A stretch of 64,000 bases of DNA from Methylaequor sp002691245 (GTDB lineage: Bacteria; Pseudomonadota; Alphaproteobacteria; Methylaequorales; Methylaequoraceae): NCBI GenBank assembly GCA_002691245.1, contig NZHH01000056.1, forward strand, positions 1-64,000, given 5' to 3'. Positions 1 to 9,085 of the stretch are shown here, piece by piece. Numbering within the stretch: the first letter of the stretch is position 1; each line of letters starts with the position of its first letter. The notes under the pieces were generated by a model. It had not been told where the DNA came from, ran no database searches, and was given only the letters and a program-made list of their open reading frames with translations. A program made the position numbers and the translations under genes.

Positions 1-1861
1 CAAAATTATTGTTTTCTAAAATTATAAGTTTTTCATTAAGCTCAAATAGGAGATCATAAAATTCAATCTCTTCTTTATGCTTCAGTAAATTTTTATTTAT
101 ATCATTATTATCAAAATCTTCATTAAGTGAATCCAAACGATTAAAAGCTTTTAAAAATTCTTTTCCTTCTATAGAATTAATAAACGTTTTAAGTTCCTTT
201 GCCCTAATAAAAATTAAGTATGGATTTAGTTTTGAAACTAGGCCTGAAGCTTTAATTATATCATTGGAAAAACCAAAGTCTTCAAATAAAACCATAATTC
301 TTTTTTCAAAAAAAACTTGTAAAATATTGTATTCGATATCAACTTTGATCTTTTGTTCTTCATAAACTTTTTTGGAGTGAAGAAATAATTCGTAAAAATC
401 AACACTAATTTTTTTTTCTATGCATATCTTAATTATTGACAAAGCAGCCCTTCTAATCCCAAACGGATCTCCAGTTCCTTTTAGGGATTTCTTTGCTATA
501 AAATAACCTACTATTGAATCAAACTTTTGACAGATAGATAAAATAAAAGTTAGATAATTTTTATAATCCTTAGGAAATTCGTATTCATATTGATCTGAAA
601 AGGCAAGATAGATTTCTTTAGGTAAATTTTCTTTATAAGCATAAAAGCCTCCAACTTTGCCCTGTAAATTTGGGAATTCATTCACAAGTTCAGAAGTAAG
701 ATCTACATTAGAGAGCGTAAGTATATCAGTATTAAAATTCAATTCCTTTTCAATTTTCTTATAAACGAATTGTATCGCCGAATTTATTCTCAAAGCTCTA
801 TCATATAAAGTTCCGGTATTTTTATAGAAAATTATATTTTTTAGTAAATTTAATCTTTTTTTTAATGTAATTTTTTGATCTTCTTTTAAAAAAAAAGAAG
901 CATCGCTAAACCTTGCTCGAAGAACATTAACATTTCCTTTAATTAATAATTTTTTTTTTGTGCTTTCGAGATTTGAAATGAAAGCAAAGATATTAGTCAA
1001 CTTATTGTCAACTTTTTTAAAAGAAAAATAATCTTGTTTATTAGATATTATCTCTTCTATTAAAAATTCTGGAAGTTCAAAAAAGTTTTCATCAAATGTT
1101 GCAAAAAAAATATTTGGATTTTCAACCATATCGGACGTCCTTCTGAGGAGGGCGCTATCTAAATTAAAAATAAGTTTATTTTTTTTACAAAATTCTTTTA
1201 TTTTTGACGTGATCAAATTTTCTCTTTCTGATCTTTTGAGAATTACGTGATTATTTTTTAATTTTTTTTTGTAAGATTCAAAATCAAAGCACTTGAGTTC
1301 TTTTTCTCCAAAAAAATAATTCCCAAATGTTAAATTATTTGATTTGAGTTTAGCAAATTGGAAATTTAAGATTTTCTTATCATAAATACAAAATATATTT
1401 TTTATTGGTCTAATCCACCTATCTTCGTGATCACCCCATCTCATTGATTTTACCCATCGTATTGAACGTAAAATGTGAGGAACTTTATCTTCTAGCAAAA
1501 ATTTTACTTCTTTAACTTCAGAATTTTCTTTGTAGATATAATATAATTTTCCATTGATCTCCTTCTTAGAAAGTTTATCAATATTTTTTATATTTTTTGA
1601 TTTTAAAAACCCTTTAATTGCATTTTCATTCGCCTCAACTCTTGGACCCCTAACTTCTTTTTGTTTTTGGCCAGAATATTTTGATAAATTGTTAATAAAT
1701 AAAACCACTCTTCTTGATGTTGAAAATGTTTCAATATAATTAAATTTAATATCAAATTCTGAAAATAACTCGATAAATAATCTTCTAAGCTCAGATTCAA
1801 TTAATACTTGTGAAGATGAGGGTATTTCTTCACAATAAGTTTCTAATAAAAATTCACTCAT
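1..1861 (-). CDS. glyS: Glycyl-tRNA synthetase beta subunit, partial (3' end off window)
   Basis: The minus-strand frame is open from the ATG at 1861 to the window edge, about 620 codons. The C-terminal part (the family is usually near 690 residues) lies outside. It is the beta subunit of the heterotetrameric bacterial GlyRS, which charges tRNA-Gly together with GlyQ. The translation begins MSEFLLETYCEEIPSSS and carries the family signatures IRWVKSMRWGDHEDRW near residue 125 and GDPFGIRRAALS about three quarters along. The start overlaps the glyQ stop by 8 bases (ATGAGTGA), so the two are probably translationally coupled. Family assignment is secure; the missing C-terminus cannot be assessed. 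Confidence 0.95.
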   Translation of the reverse strand, partial: MSEFLLETYCEEIPSSSQVLIESELRRLFIELFSEFDIKFNYIETFSTSRRVVLFINNLSKYSGQKQKEVRGPRVEANENAIKGFLKSKNIKNIDKLSKKEINGKLYYIYKENSEVKEVKFLLEDKVPHILRSIRWVKSMRWGDHEDRWIRPIKNIFCIYDKKILNFQFAKLKSNNLTFGNYFFGEKELKCFDFESYKKKLKNNHVILKRSERENLITSKIKEFCKKNKLIFNLDSALLRRTSDMVENPNIFFATFDENFFELPEFLIEEIISNKQDYFSFKKVDNKLTNIFAFISNLESTKKKLLIKGNVNVLRARFSDASFFLKEDQKITLKKRLNLLKNIIFYKNTGTLYDRALRINSAIQFVYKKIEKELNFNTDILTLSNVDLTSELVNEFPNLQGKVGGFYAYKENLPKEIYLAFSDQYEYEFPKDYKNYLTFILSICQKFDSIVGYFIAKKSLKGTGDPFGIRRAALSIIKICIEKKISVDFYELFLHSKKVYEEQKIKVDIEYNILQVFFEKRIMVLFEDFGFSNDIIKASGLVSKLNPYLIFIRAKELKTFINSIEGKEFLKAFNRLDSLNEDFDNNDINKNLLKHKEEIEFYDLLFELNEKLIILENNNF

Positions 1862-2699
1862 TTTCTATTACCAATTTACAACAATCCTGAACTAAAGATC
1901 TTATTCTAAGTATATAGGCTTGCCTCTCCGATACGGAAACCAAACCACGTGAATCAAGTAAGTTAAATGTATGACTTGCTTTTATACATTGTTCATAAGC
2001 TGGTATTGGAAGTCGATTATTAATAAGACTCTTTGCGTTTGTTTCAAAAAAATCAAAAGAATTATATAAATAAGATTCAGATGCTAGTTCAAAATTAAAA
2101 AAAGACATTTGCTTTTCATTTTCTAGAAAAACTTCTCCATAAGTTGTGCCACTTTTATCCATAATTACGTCATAGATGCTTTTTACATCTTGAACAAAAA
2201 TTGCAATTCTTTCTAGTCCGTAAGTAAGCTCAACACTTACAGGTTTACAATCTATTCCTCCAATTTGTTGAAAATAAGTGAATTGACTGATTTCCATACC
2301 ATTACATTGAACCTCCCAACCAAGGCCTGTTGCCCCCAAAGTAGGGCTTTCCCAATCGTCCTCAATAAATTTAATATCATTATTTTTAATATTGATATTT
2401 ATTGATTTTAAACTTTCCAAATATAATTCTTGGGAGTTATTGGGATTAGGTTTTAGAAGTACCTGCAGTTGATAGTAGTGTTGTAATCTGTTGGGGTTTT
2501 GTCCATACCTTCCATCAGATGGTCTCCTGCAAGGTTGAACAAAAACTGTACTCCAAGGCTTTGTACCAATTGCTCTCAGTGTAGTTGCTGGGTGGAATGT
2601 GGCTGCGCCCATTTCCATATCAAAAGGTTGCATTTGCAAGCAACCTCTTTCTTTCCAAAAATTTTGTAGATTGTCTATAATTTCTTGAAAACTTAACAT
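1854..2699 (-). CDS. glyQ: Glycyl-tRNA synthetase alpha subunit
   Basis: Catalytic alpha subunit of the alpha2beta2 GlyRS; activates glycine and transfers it to tRNA-Gly in the cytoplasm. I chose the ATG at 2699, giving 281 residues starting MLSFQEIIDNLQNFWKERGC, which matches the usual family start. The open frame continues upstream to 2762, but those 21 residues are hydrophobic and unlike the family. The signature RPSDGRYGQNPNRLQHYYQ lies near residue 60. It overlaps glyS by 8 bases and is divergent from the polyprenyl synthase, with about 100 bases between the starts. Confidence 0.96.
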   Translation of the reverse strand: MLSFQEIIDNLQNFWKERGCLQMQPFDMEMGAATFHPATTLRAIGTKPWSTVFVQPCRRPSDGRYGQNPNRLQHYYQLQVLLKPNPNNSQELYLESLKSININIKNNDIKFIEDDWESPTLGATGLGWEVQCNGMEISQFTYFQQIGGIDCKPVSVELTYGLERIAIFVQDVKSIYDVIMDKSGTTYGEVFLENEKQMSFFNFELASESYLYNSFDFFETNAKSLINNRLPIPAYEQCIKASHTFNLLDSRGLVSVSERQAYILRIRSLVQDCCKLVIENE

Positions 2700-2801
2700 T
2701 GTAAATATTATTATAAAAAGTAATTTAAAATTCAATTTTAGAATACTATATTCTAAACACACTCATCATATTAAATAATTTCTAAAATGAAATATTAAAA
2801 A

Positions 2802-3812
2802 ATGAATATCATAAAACTAAATCCAAATAACAAAAAAAGTCCACTCGAAAATTTTTTTGATTGGCTTGAACCTGAAATTCTTATGATTAATCAGAAAATT
2901 ATGGAAAATCTTGCAGGTAGCGCATCACTCATATCTGATCTCTCAAGTCATATAATAAATTCAGGGGGCAAACGAATACGTCCACTACTAACTGTAGCAT
3001 GTTCAAAGCTTTGTAAATATACTGGTTATAGGCATATAGACCTTGCATCCGCAATTGAATTCATTCACACAGCTACGCTTCTACATGACGATGTTGTCGA
3101 TAATAGTAAAAAAAGAAGAGGCAAAAATACAGCAAACTTTATCTGGGATAATAAATCAAGTATTTTAGTGGGTGATTACCTACTGAGCAAAGCATTTAGG
3201 ATGCTAATTGATGATGGATCTTCAAAGTGCTTAGATGTAATTTCTAAAGCATCTGTTAAAATGTCTCAAGGAGAGGTAAAACAATTAGTTTCAGTCAAAA
3301 ACCTTCACACAAATGAATCCGAGTATTTAGATATAATAGACCATAAGACGGCTGAATTATTTTCTGCCGCATGTCATATAGGAGGAGAAATTAGCGAAGT
3401 TAAAAGGGAAAAAAAAATTAGTTTGGCTGAATTTGGAAAGTTTTTAGGAATTGCTTACCAGATTATTGATGATACTCTTGACTATTTTTCAAATTTTAAG
3501 GTGACTGGAAAGACTACAGGAAATGATCTAAAGGAAGGTAAAATGTCATTACCGTTAATCATTTGTTATAAAAGGTGTAGTAAAGTTGAAAAAAAAATGA
3601 TTGAACAAATTGTTATTAATAACAATTCAAATCAATCAGATTTTAAAAAAATAATTTTTTTAATGGAAAAAAATAAAGTCAGAGAAGATTGTATTAAGAA
3701 AGCGATTCATTTTTCTATTATGGCCAAGGACAGTCTTGGAATTTTTGCAGACTCCCCTGAAAAAAGTAAACTTCTAAATTTAGTAGATTTCCTCACTTAC
3801 AGAACAAACTGA
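2802..3812 (+). CDS. ispB: Long-chain polyprenyl diphosphate synthase (octaprenyl/decaprenyl type)
   Basis: All-trans polyprenyl synthase that extends farnesyl diphosphate with isopentenyl diphosphate to make the ubiquinone side chain. The 336 residues contain GGKRIRP at 55-61, the first aspartate-rich motif DDVVD at 96-100 and the second, DDTLD, at 223-227, with the lysine-rich GKTTGNDLKEGK segment after it. Small residues sit before the first DDxxD, as expected for long-chain enzymes, although chain length cannot be read from sequence with certainty. The ABC1-type kinase that follows supports a ubiquinone context. Symbol ispB is by family analogy. Confidence 0.92.
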   Translation: MNIIKLNPNNKKSPLENFFDWLEPEILMINQKIMENLAGSASLISDLSSHIINSGGKRIRPLLTVACSKLCKYTGYRHIDLASAIEFIHTATLLHDDVVDNSKKRRGKNTANFIWDNKSSILVGDYLLSKAFRMLIDDGSSKCLDVISKASVKMSQGEVKQLVSVKNLHTNESEYLDIIDHKTAELFSAACHIGGEISEVKREKKISLAEFGKFLGIAYQIIDDTLDYFSNFKVTGKTTGNDLKEGKMSLPLIICYKRCSKVEKKMIEQIVINNNSNQSDFKKIIFLMEKNKVREDCIKKAIHFSIMAKDSLGIFADSPEKSKLLNLVDFLTYRTN

Positions 3813-3842
3813 TTATTGGAATAGATTTTGCAAATACATACC

Positions 3843-3962
3843 ATGCAAAAATTAAGTCAACCTTCATCAACGAATTACTTTAAAGCAAAATCTTTAGAAT
3901 TTTTATCAAAAAACTATCTTTTTGTTTTAACAATATTGATAGTTCTGATTTTTTTCATTTAA
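3843..3962 (+). CDS. Possible 39-residue single-pass membrane peptide
   Basis: Small open frame between the polyprenyl synthase and the ABC1 kinase. A polar, basic N-terminal half (MQKLSQPSSTNYFKAKSLEF) is followed by a hydrophobic segment (YLFVLTILIVLIFFI) that runs to the stop. The layout is that of a tail-anchored micro-protein. No convincing Shine-Dalgarno precedes it and I recognise no family, so it may be chance in AT-rich DNA. Confidence 0.35.
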   Translation: MQKLSQPSSTNYFKAKSLEFLSKNYLFVLTILIVLIFFI

Positions 3963-3992
3963 TTTTTTTTTTTTTCTATTAACTTATTCTTT

Positions 3993-5324
3993 ATGGATGA
4001 GATTAATAAACTTTCTAAAAGAGTTTTAAGATATGCTAACTTAGGAACATCAGCAGGTAGTATTGCATTCAAATTATTTGAAACAAAATTTCTTAATAAA
4101 GAACACGAAAAGAATGCTGAAGACCTTAGAGTTATTCTTGGCGGGCTAAAAGGTCCAATTATGAAAATAGCTCAACTTTTGTCGACAGTTCCCGATTTAT
4201 TACCAGAGGAATACACTAAAGAACTAACCAAATTACAATCAAATGCGCCTCCTATGGGATGGAACTTTGTTAGAAGACGAATGAAAAATGAATTAGGGTT
4301 TAACTGGTTGGACTCTTTTGATTCTTTCGAGAAAGAACCATTCGCAGCTGCTTCGCTTGGACAAGTACATAGAGCACAACACAAAGGAAATGAAATTGTT
4401 TGCAAACTTCAATATCCTGATATGAGTTCAATAGTTGACGCCGATATAAACCAACTCAAACTTATTTTTTCAGTTTACAAAAAAATTGATAAAAGTATTG
4501 ATACGACTGAGATACAAAAAGAAATAAGTACAAGAATTAAAGAAGAACTAAATTATTTTCAAGAACAAAAACATATCAAATTGTTTCAATTAATTTTTAA
4601 AAATTCTCGTGAAGTAATTATTCCTCAAATTTTTGAAGAAATTTCAACCAAAAGACTTATAAGCATGAACTATCTAAAAGGTCACAAACTTTTAAAATTT
4701 AAAGATCATCCACATTCCTTAAGAAAAAAAATTGCTATAAACATGTTTAAAGCTTGGTATTATCCATTTTATCATTACGGTGTAATTCATGGCGACCCTC
4801 ATCTAGGAAACTATTCTTCAACAGCAAATGGAAATATTAATCTACTTGATTTCGGTTGTATAAGAATATTTAAGCCATCATTTGTTAAAGGTGTGATTGA
4901 TCTCTACAACGCTATAAAAAATAAAAATCAAGACCTGGCCGTACATGCATATCAAAGTTGGGGATTTGAAAATATTACTAAGGAACTTATAGAAATTCTC
5001 AACATATGGGCAAAGTTTCTTTATTCACCATTACTTGAAGATAAAGTTAGAAAAATGCAAGAAACAAACTCATCAACATACGGTGCAGAGGCTGCTTCAA
5101 AAGTTCACAAAGAATTAAAAAAAATAGGAGGCGTCAAACCACCTAGAGAATTTGTTTTTATGGACAGAGCTGCAATCGGACTTGGATCAGTATTTTTACA
5201 TCTTGACGCAAAGGTTAATTGGTATCGTATTTTTCACGAACTAATTAAGGACTTTGAAGTGAACAATTTAAAAAAAAGACAAGACCTAGCGCTAAAAAAA
5301 GTCAGATTGGAAAATAATCTTTAA
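3993..5324 (+). CDS. ABC1/AarF/UbiB-family atypical kinase
   Basis: Member of the ABC1 (ADCK/UbiB) protein-kinase-like family linked to ubiquinone biosynthesis, probably membrane-associated. In 443 residues: the KxGQ-like helix (KGPIMKIAQ, 53-61), the alanine-rich nucleotide loop AAASLGQVH (118-126), the likely ATP-site lysine at 138 (VCKLQYP), the catalytic-loop motif HGDPH (266-270) and the metal-binding DFG (286-288). Unlike classical UbiB there are no C-terminal transmembrane helices; this matches the soluble alphaproteobacterial subgroup. The last 23 bases overlap the convergent TetR/COQ9-like gene. The subfamily (true UbiB or paralogue) cannot be settled from sequence alone. Confidence 0.88.
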   Translation: MDEINKLSKRVLRYANLGTSAGSIAFKLFETKFLNKEHEKNAEDLRVILGGLKGPIMKIAQLLSTVPDLLPEEYTKELTKLQSNAPPMGWNFVRRRMKNELGFNWLDSFDSFEKEPFAAASLGQVHRAQHKGNEIVCKLQYPDMSSIVDADINQLKLIFSVYKKIDKSIDTTEIQKEISTRIKEELNYFQEQKHIKLFQLIFKNSREVIIPQIFEEISTKRLISMNYLKGHKLLKFKDHPHSLRKKIAINMFKAWYYPFYHYGVIHGDPHLGNYSSTANGNINLLDFGCIRIFKPSFVKGVIDLYNAIKNKNQDLAVHAYQSWGFENITKELIEILNIWAKFLYSPLLEDKVRKMQETNSSTYGAEAASKVHKELKKIGGVKPPREFVFMDRAAIGLGSVFLHLDAKVNWYRIFHELIKDFEVNNLKKRQDLALKKVRLENNL

Positions 5325-5886
5325 ATGATTTTAGTGCCCTTTCTGAAAAAGATAACATTTTATCAAGCTCAGACATTGTTTTGGTCATTTCATCTGAATT
5401 ATCATTCATCCATGTCATAAAAGTTCGAGCATAAATTATTAAGAGGGTATTTTTTTTTAAACCATCTAAAAAGGAGCCATCATAAGAATTTGTTAGCTCC
5501 AGATAAAAATCCAGAGAACTATGAATAGTGCATGATACTGTTTTATAGGCCGACAAATCGTTTTTAAAAGCATCAATAATGTTGTAAAGTGCTTTTTTGT
5601 ATGGTGTCATCAACTCTAACCTTAACATAATCAACTCAAATAAATTATCCTTTGTTGAAGAGTTCTCTAAATCTTTTAAATCAAAATTTTTTTCCACACC
5701 TGAATCGATCATTAACGAAAATTCTCTTAAAAGGATAGTTTTAGTCTTTAAGACCTTATTAACATCTAGAACTGAAATTTTTTCTTCCTCAGCAAGTTTA
5801 TCAAAAGAAAAAGATTTCCAGCCAATCTTTTCGATTATTTTAAAAGCCTTGTTGATTAAATTAAATTTTTTGTCAAATAAATTCAT
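5302..5886 (-). CDS. TetR/COQ9-like helical protein
   Basis: 194 residues from the ATG at 5886 (MNLFDKKFNLINKAFKIIEK); the frame extends 8 codons upstream but this start fits the domain. The first 60 residues look like a TetR helix-turn-helix (WKSFSFDKLAEEEKISVLDVNKV). The C-terminal half is all-helical and ends with the segment TFMTWMNDNSDEMTKTMSELD, a pattern I associate with alphaproteobacterial TetR/COQ9-type proteins. COQ9 is a lipid-binding ubiquinone-biosynthesis factor with a TetR fold. Its position next to an ABC1 kinase and a polyprenyl synthase makes a COQ9-like role attractive, but a DNA-binding repressor is equally possible. Confidence 0.7.
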   Translation of the reverse strand: MNLFDKKFNLINKAFKIIEKIGWKSFSFDKLAEEEKISVLDVNKVLKTKTILLREFSLMIDSGVEKNFDLKDLENSSTKDNLFELIMLRLELMTPYKKALYNIIDAFKNDLSAYKTVSCTIHSSLDFYLELTNSYDGSFLDGLKKNTLLIIYARTFMTWMNDNSDEMTKTMSELDKMLSFSERALKSFKDYFPI

Positions 5887-6013
5887 ACAATTGTATTGTA
5901 AAACATACATTAATATATATTCTATTAGCGTTGTATATAAAAAACTTAGAAGGTCAACCTCGTTTTTATTTGATTAACAAATTATTAGTTAGTCACATAA
6001 AATAATACTTAAG

Positions 6014-6526
6014 ATGGAAATAGCAGAAATTGAATCATATGTGAGTAAAATTCCAGATTATCCCAAACCTGGAATTCTATTTTACGATATTTCTTCGCTG
6101 ATAATTGAAAAAAAAGCATTTTACAACTCAATAGAATTATTGATAGATCTTGTAAAGAAATACCAATTTGAATTAATTGCAGGTATAGATGCAAGAGGTT
6201 TCATCTTTGCTTCGGCAATAGCTCATAGCATGAAAAAAGGGTTTGTGATGATTAGAAAAAAAAATAAATTGCCCGGAAAAAAAATAAGCTATGAATATAA
6301 TCTTGAATACGGGAGCGATAAATTAGAGTTAAATGTAGATTTGAGTAATAAAAAACTTATTTTAGTAGACGATTTACTTGCTACGGGTGGCACTGCCAAT
6401 GCTGCAACAAAACTAATTAAAAAATCTGGTGGAGAAGTTTGTTGTTTCGTTTCTCTAATTGAATTAGATTTTCTTGAGGGACGTAAAAAAATTGAAATAC
6501 CAACTGAATCCTTGATACATTATTAA
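6014..6526 (+). CDS. apt: Adenine phosphoribosyltransferase
   Basis: Cytoplasmic purine-salvage enzyme converting adenine and PRPP to AMP. The 170 residues match the usual length. The N-terminus IPDYPKPGILFYDIS is typical of Apt, AGIDARGFIFA follows at about 56-66, and the PRPP-binding loop LILVDDLLATGGTA lies near 118-131. The start ATG follows an A-rich leader. It stands alone, 20 bases before the ExbB-like operon, and could be co-transcribed with it. Confidence 0.96.
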   Translation: MEIAEIESYVSKIPDYPKPGILFYDISSLIIEKKAFYNSIELLIDLVKKYQFELIAGIDARGFIFASAIAHSMKKGFVMIRKKNKLPGKKISYEYNLEYGSDKLELNVDLSNKKLILVDDLLATGGTANAATKLIKKSGGEVCCFVSLIELDFLEGRKKIEIPTESLIHY

Positions 6527-6546
6527 TCAAAACTTAAATTAAAATT

Positions 6547-7257
6547 ATGACACGAGTTCACAAACTTTTTCTTAAATGGCTTTTACAATTTAGTTTAATG
6601 TTTTTTTTCCTTTTTTTTATTTTTGATCAAGGATTAATAGTTAAAATAGTAAGTTCCGACAGAAGCTATATAACTAGTCTTATAATTATATCCTTCTTTG
6701 CTGTAAGTATTCATTGTTTCTACCACACCTTTAAAATATCCGATGAATTAAATAAAGCACATGTAATTAAAAAAAGTCTGCTAGATGAAAATGTTAAACT
6801 TAGAATTATTGATGATGCACTTATTTTAACTTCTAAGGGAGAGATTTCTCACGGTATTGTTAGAGATTATTTTAAAGATTTAATTGGTCTTAAAAAAAAT
6901 GGTGCTACATCGCATGTTCAAATTCTCGACTCATATGTAAAAAAAACAGTAGGATTTTATGAGTTTGGTTGGTTTTGTTCTGATATTATGCTCAAACTTG
7001 GATTAATCGGGACGGTGATTGGTTTTATAATAATGTTAAGCTCCTTATCCGACATAACAACATTTGATGTTACTTTACTACAAGGAGTACTGACAACAAT
7101 GGGAAGTGGTATGGGTGTTGCGCTATACACAACACTATCTGCCTTAGTAGCAGGTGTGATGGTTGCTGTTCAATATTTTAATCTGGAGAGCGGATGTGAA
7201 GAATTATTTTCAGTATTAAACCAAATTTCTGAAGTAAGTATAGATAATAGTCTGTAA
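6547..7257 (+). CDS. MotA/TolQ/ExbB-like proton-channel protein
   Basis: 236-residue inner-membrane protein. Two N-terminal helices (about 8-30 and 40-60) are followed by a soluble stretch. A C-terminal pair of helices has the MotA/TolQ/ExbB signature: LGLIGTVIGFIIML near 153-166 and MGSGMGVALYTTLSALVAG near 186-204. Members of this family form proton-driven stators with an ExbD/TolR/MotB partner. The next gene, whose start abuts this stop, has an ExbD-like N-terminus, so the two probably form one complex. The energised process is unknown; there is no TonB, TolA or flagellar gene nearby. Confidence 0.75.
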   Translation: MTRVHKLFLKWLLQFSLMFFFLFFIFDQGLIVKIVSSDRSYITSLIIISFFAVSIHCFYHTFKISDELNKAHVIKKSLLDENVKLRIIDDALILTSKGEISHGIVRDYFKDLIGLKKNGATSHVQILDSYVKKTVGFYEFGWFCSDIMLKLGLIGTVIGFIIMLSSLSDITTFDVTLLQGVLTTMGSGMGVALYTTLSALVAGVMVAVQYFNLESGCEELFSVLNQISEVSIDNSL

Positions 7258-7853
7258 TGTCATACTCTGGAAGAAGATTAAGGGCTGATCCCTTCACCGA
7301 TTTGTTATTCAATATACTGTTGTCATTTACACTCTTAATGTTTTTAGCAATTATTTTTATGAATCCAATCCCCAAAACTGGAGTTATAAACCCAAAAGCA
7401 GAGTATATAATAACAGTTAGTTGGAAAGATAATAATCCAGATGACGTTGATACTTATGTACAAAGTCCCACTGGCGACCTGGTTTGGTTTAGAGGAAAAG
7501 AGGCTGGATTTGTTCATCTTGATAGAGATGATAGAGGCCTCCTTAATGACACTATTGAAATTAATGGAGAGAAAGTTCAAAACCCACTTAACCAGGAAGT
7601 TGTAACAATAAGAGCAGTTGTTCCTGGAGAATATATTGTTAATATACATTATTATGCAACAAAAACAGAGCAACCGGTTGATGTAAACGTCAAAGTAGAA
7701 AAAGTTAATCCTAAATTAGAAGTGATTTATTATGGTACTATAAAATTAGAAAAAAAAGGTGTAGAAAAAACTGCAACAAGATTTAATATTACACAAGATG
7801 GAGTTGTAAGTATTTCAGGAAACTTGTTTAAGAAATTAGTTCCAGAAAATTAA
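7257..7853 (+). CDS. ExbD-like membrane anchor fused to a periplasmic DUF2135-like domain
   Basis: 198 residues. Residues 1-35 (RRLRADPFTDLLFNILLSF) resemble an ExbD/TolR N-terminus: a short basic cytoplasmic tail and one helix with an aspartate at its cytoplasmic end. Instead of the ExbD periplasmic fold, residues 45-120 read like a YfaP/DUF2135 beta domain (VSWKDNNPDDVDTYVQSPTGD, then HLDRDDRG). A beta-rich tail follows. The start ATG shares bases with the end of the ExbB-like gene (overlap of one base). No catalytic residues are evident. My reading is a stator partner that couples proton flow to a periplasmic binding domain; the domain homology needs profile confirmation. Confidence 0.65.
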   Translation: MSYSGRRLRADPFTDLLFNILLSFTLLMFLAIIFMNPIPKTGVINPKAEYIITVSWKDNNPDDVDTYVQSPTGDLVWFRGKEAGFVHLDRDDRGLLNDTIEINGEKVQNPLNQEVVTIRAVVPGEYIVNIHYYATKTEQPVDVNVKVEKVNPKLEVIYYGTIKLEKKGVEKTATRFNITQDGVVSISGNLFKKLVPEN

Positions 7854-7865
7854 AGAAAGGAAATT

Positions 7866-8387
7866 ATGAACTCAGAAATTTTTTTTATAATAATTTGTTA
7901 TGTAATATTAGCATTTCTGCTAGTTTTATTTAATTTAAGAACAAATTTTCATTGGCTAATAAAGTCATCGATGATTATCATAACAACATTCTTTTATATT
8001 TTAACTTACGATTCTTTTAAAAATCTTATAGGTTGGCCATCAAGTGACTCTCTTCCAGATAGATTTAGACTTGTTGCGGCACAGATATACGAACCAAACG
8101 CTTTAATAAGCTCTGAAGGGTCAATTTTTCTTTGGATCACTGATATGGATGATTTAGCAGGTTTAAGCACCCCAAGATCATATAGCATAAAATATAATAA
8201 GGATGTTCATGAAAGAATATCAAAAGCTTTAGTCAGCCTAAAGAATGGAATACCACAGATGGGAGAGAACGTTGATGAAAATAAAAAAAATATAATCTCC
8301 TCTGTTCTCAAAAAAGAAAAAGCATCAACTGTTAGTTCAAAATTGAATTTTTTTGACATGCCTAATCAACTCTTACCAGAAAAGTAA
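7866..8387 (+). CDS. Two-helix membrane protein of unknown function (ExbB-like operon)
   Basis: 173 residues, preceded by a good ribosome site (AAAGGAAATT just before ATG). Two hydrophobic helices lie at about 4-22 and 33-48. The remainder is soluble, with a motif-like stretch WPSSDSLPDRFRLVAAQIYEP and later SIFLWITDMDD. I recognise no named family. It is third in the operon and its stop overlaps the lipoprotein start, which suggests a fixed stoichiometric partner of the ExbB/ExbD-like pair. Confidence 0.6.
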   Translation: MNSEIFFIIICYVILAFLLVLFNLRTNFHWLIKSSMIIITTFFYILTYDSFKNLIGWPSSDSLPDRFRLVAAQIYEPNALISSEGSIFLWITDMDDLAGLSTPRSYSIKYNKDVHERISKALVSLKNGIPQMGENVDENKKNIISSVLKKEKASTVSSKLNFFDMPNQLLPEK

Positions 8388-9076
8388 TGAGATATTTATT
8401 TGTTATTTTTTTTTTAATTGGATGTTCAGAAAATAATAACTCATACTTTCCTTTGGCAAAAAAGAAATATTGGTCATACAAAATTGAAATCAAACCAGAG
8501 ATTGACCAAAAAACAGTCTATAAAAAAGTAAACCTATCACTTGGGAAAAAAAAACTTCAAATTAATGGAGAAAAATATTCAATTTATCCATTACTTAGAG
8601 AAGATGGTTCAATATATTTTTATTCCTTTAATAAAGATGGAATATACAGAAAAGGATCATCTTTCCTAAAAGATAAAAATATAAATAAACAGAAAAGTGA
8701 AAGAATTGTTTTGCCTAAACCTGAAAAAATTGGGAGGAAATGGGCAACAGAAAGTAAAACTTTTTTGATTTTAAAAAGATACCCTTATTATGATTATAGA
8801 GCTACAACAAACTTTCAAATTGAATATGAAATAATTTCAAAAAACCAAACCGTAATAACTCCAGCTGGAAAGTTTAAGAACTGTCTTTTTGTAAGAGGAA
8901 CTGGAAAAACCAAATTCATAGGGGATAGTGAGATTGGTACTATAGAAATTAACATTTCATCAGAAGAATGGTATGCAAAAGGAATAGGATTAATTAAAAG
9001 TTTAAGAATTGAAAAAACGGACTCCGATCTTTTTGGCACAACAGAAATGTTACAGGTTTTAGAAGATTATAAATAG
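8387..9076 (+). CDS. Putative outer- or inner-membrane lipoprotein
   Basis: 229 residues with a short signal sequence ending in a lipobox (FFLIGC, Cys13) and a mature start SENNN. The body is beta-rich. It has the layout YWSYKIE near the start, then TPAGKFKNCLFVRGTGK, then EEWYAKGIGLIKS near the end, seen in extracytoplasmic lipoproteins that have no assigned enzymatic function. It is last in the operon with the ExbB-like channel, overlapping the previous gene by one base. Its membrane (inner or outer) is not clear from the +2 residue (Ser, which favours outer). Confidence 0.6.
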   Translation: MRYLFVIFFLIGCSENNNSYFPLAKKKYWSYKIEIKPEIDQKTVYKKVNLSLGKKKLQINGEKYSIYPLLREDGSIYFYSFNKDGIYRKGSSFLKDKNINKQKSERIVLPKPEKIGRKWATESKTFLILKRYPYYDYRATTNFQIEYEIISKNQTVITPAGKFKNCLFVRGTGKTKFIGDSEIGTIEINISSEEWYAKGIGLIKSLRIEKTDSDLFGTTEMLQVLEDYK

Positions 9077-9085
9077 TTTTATATT

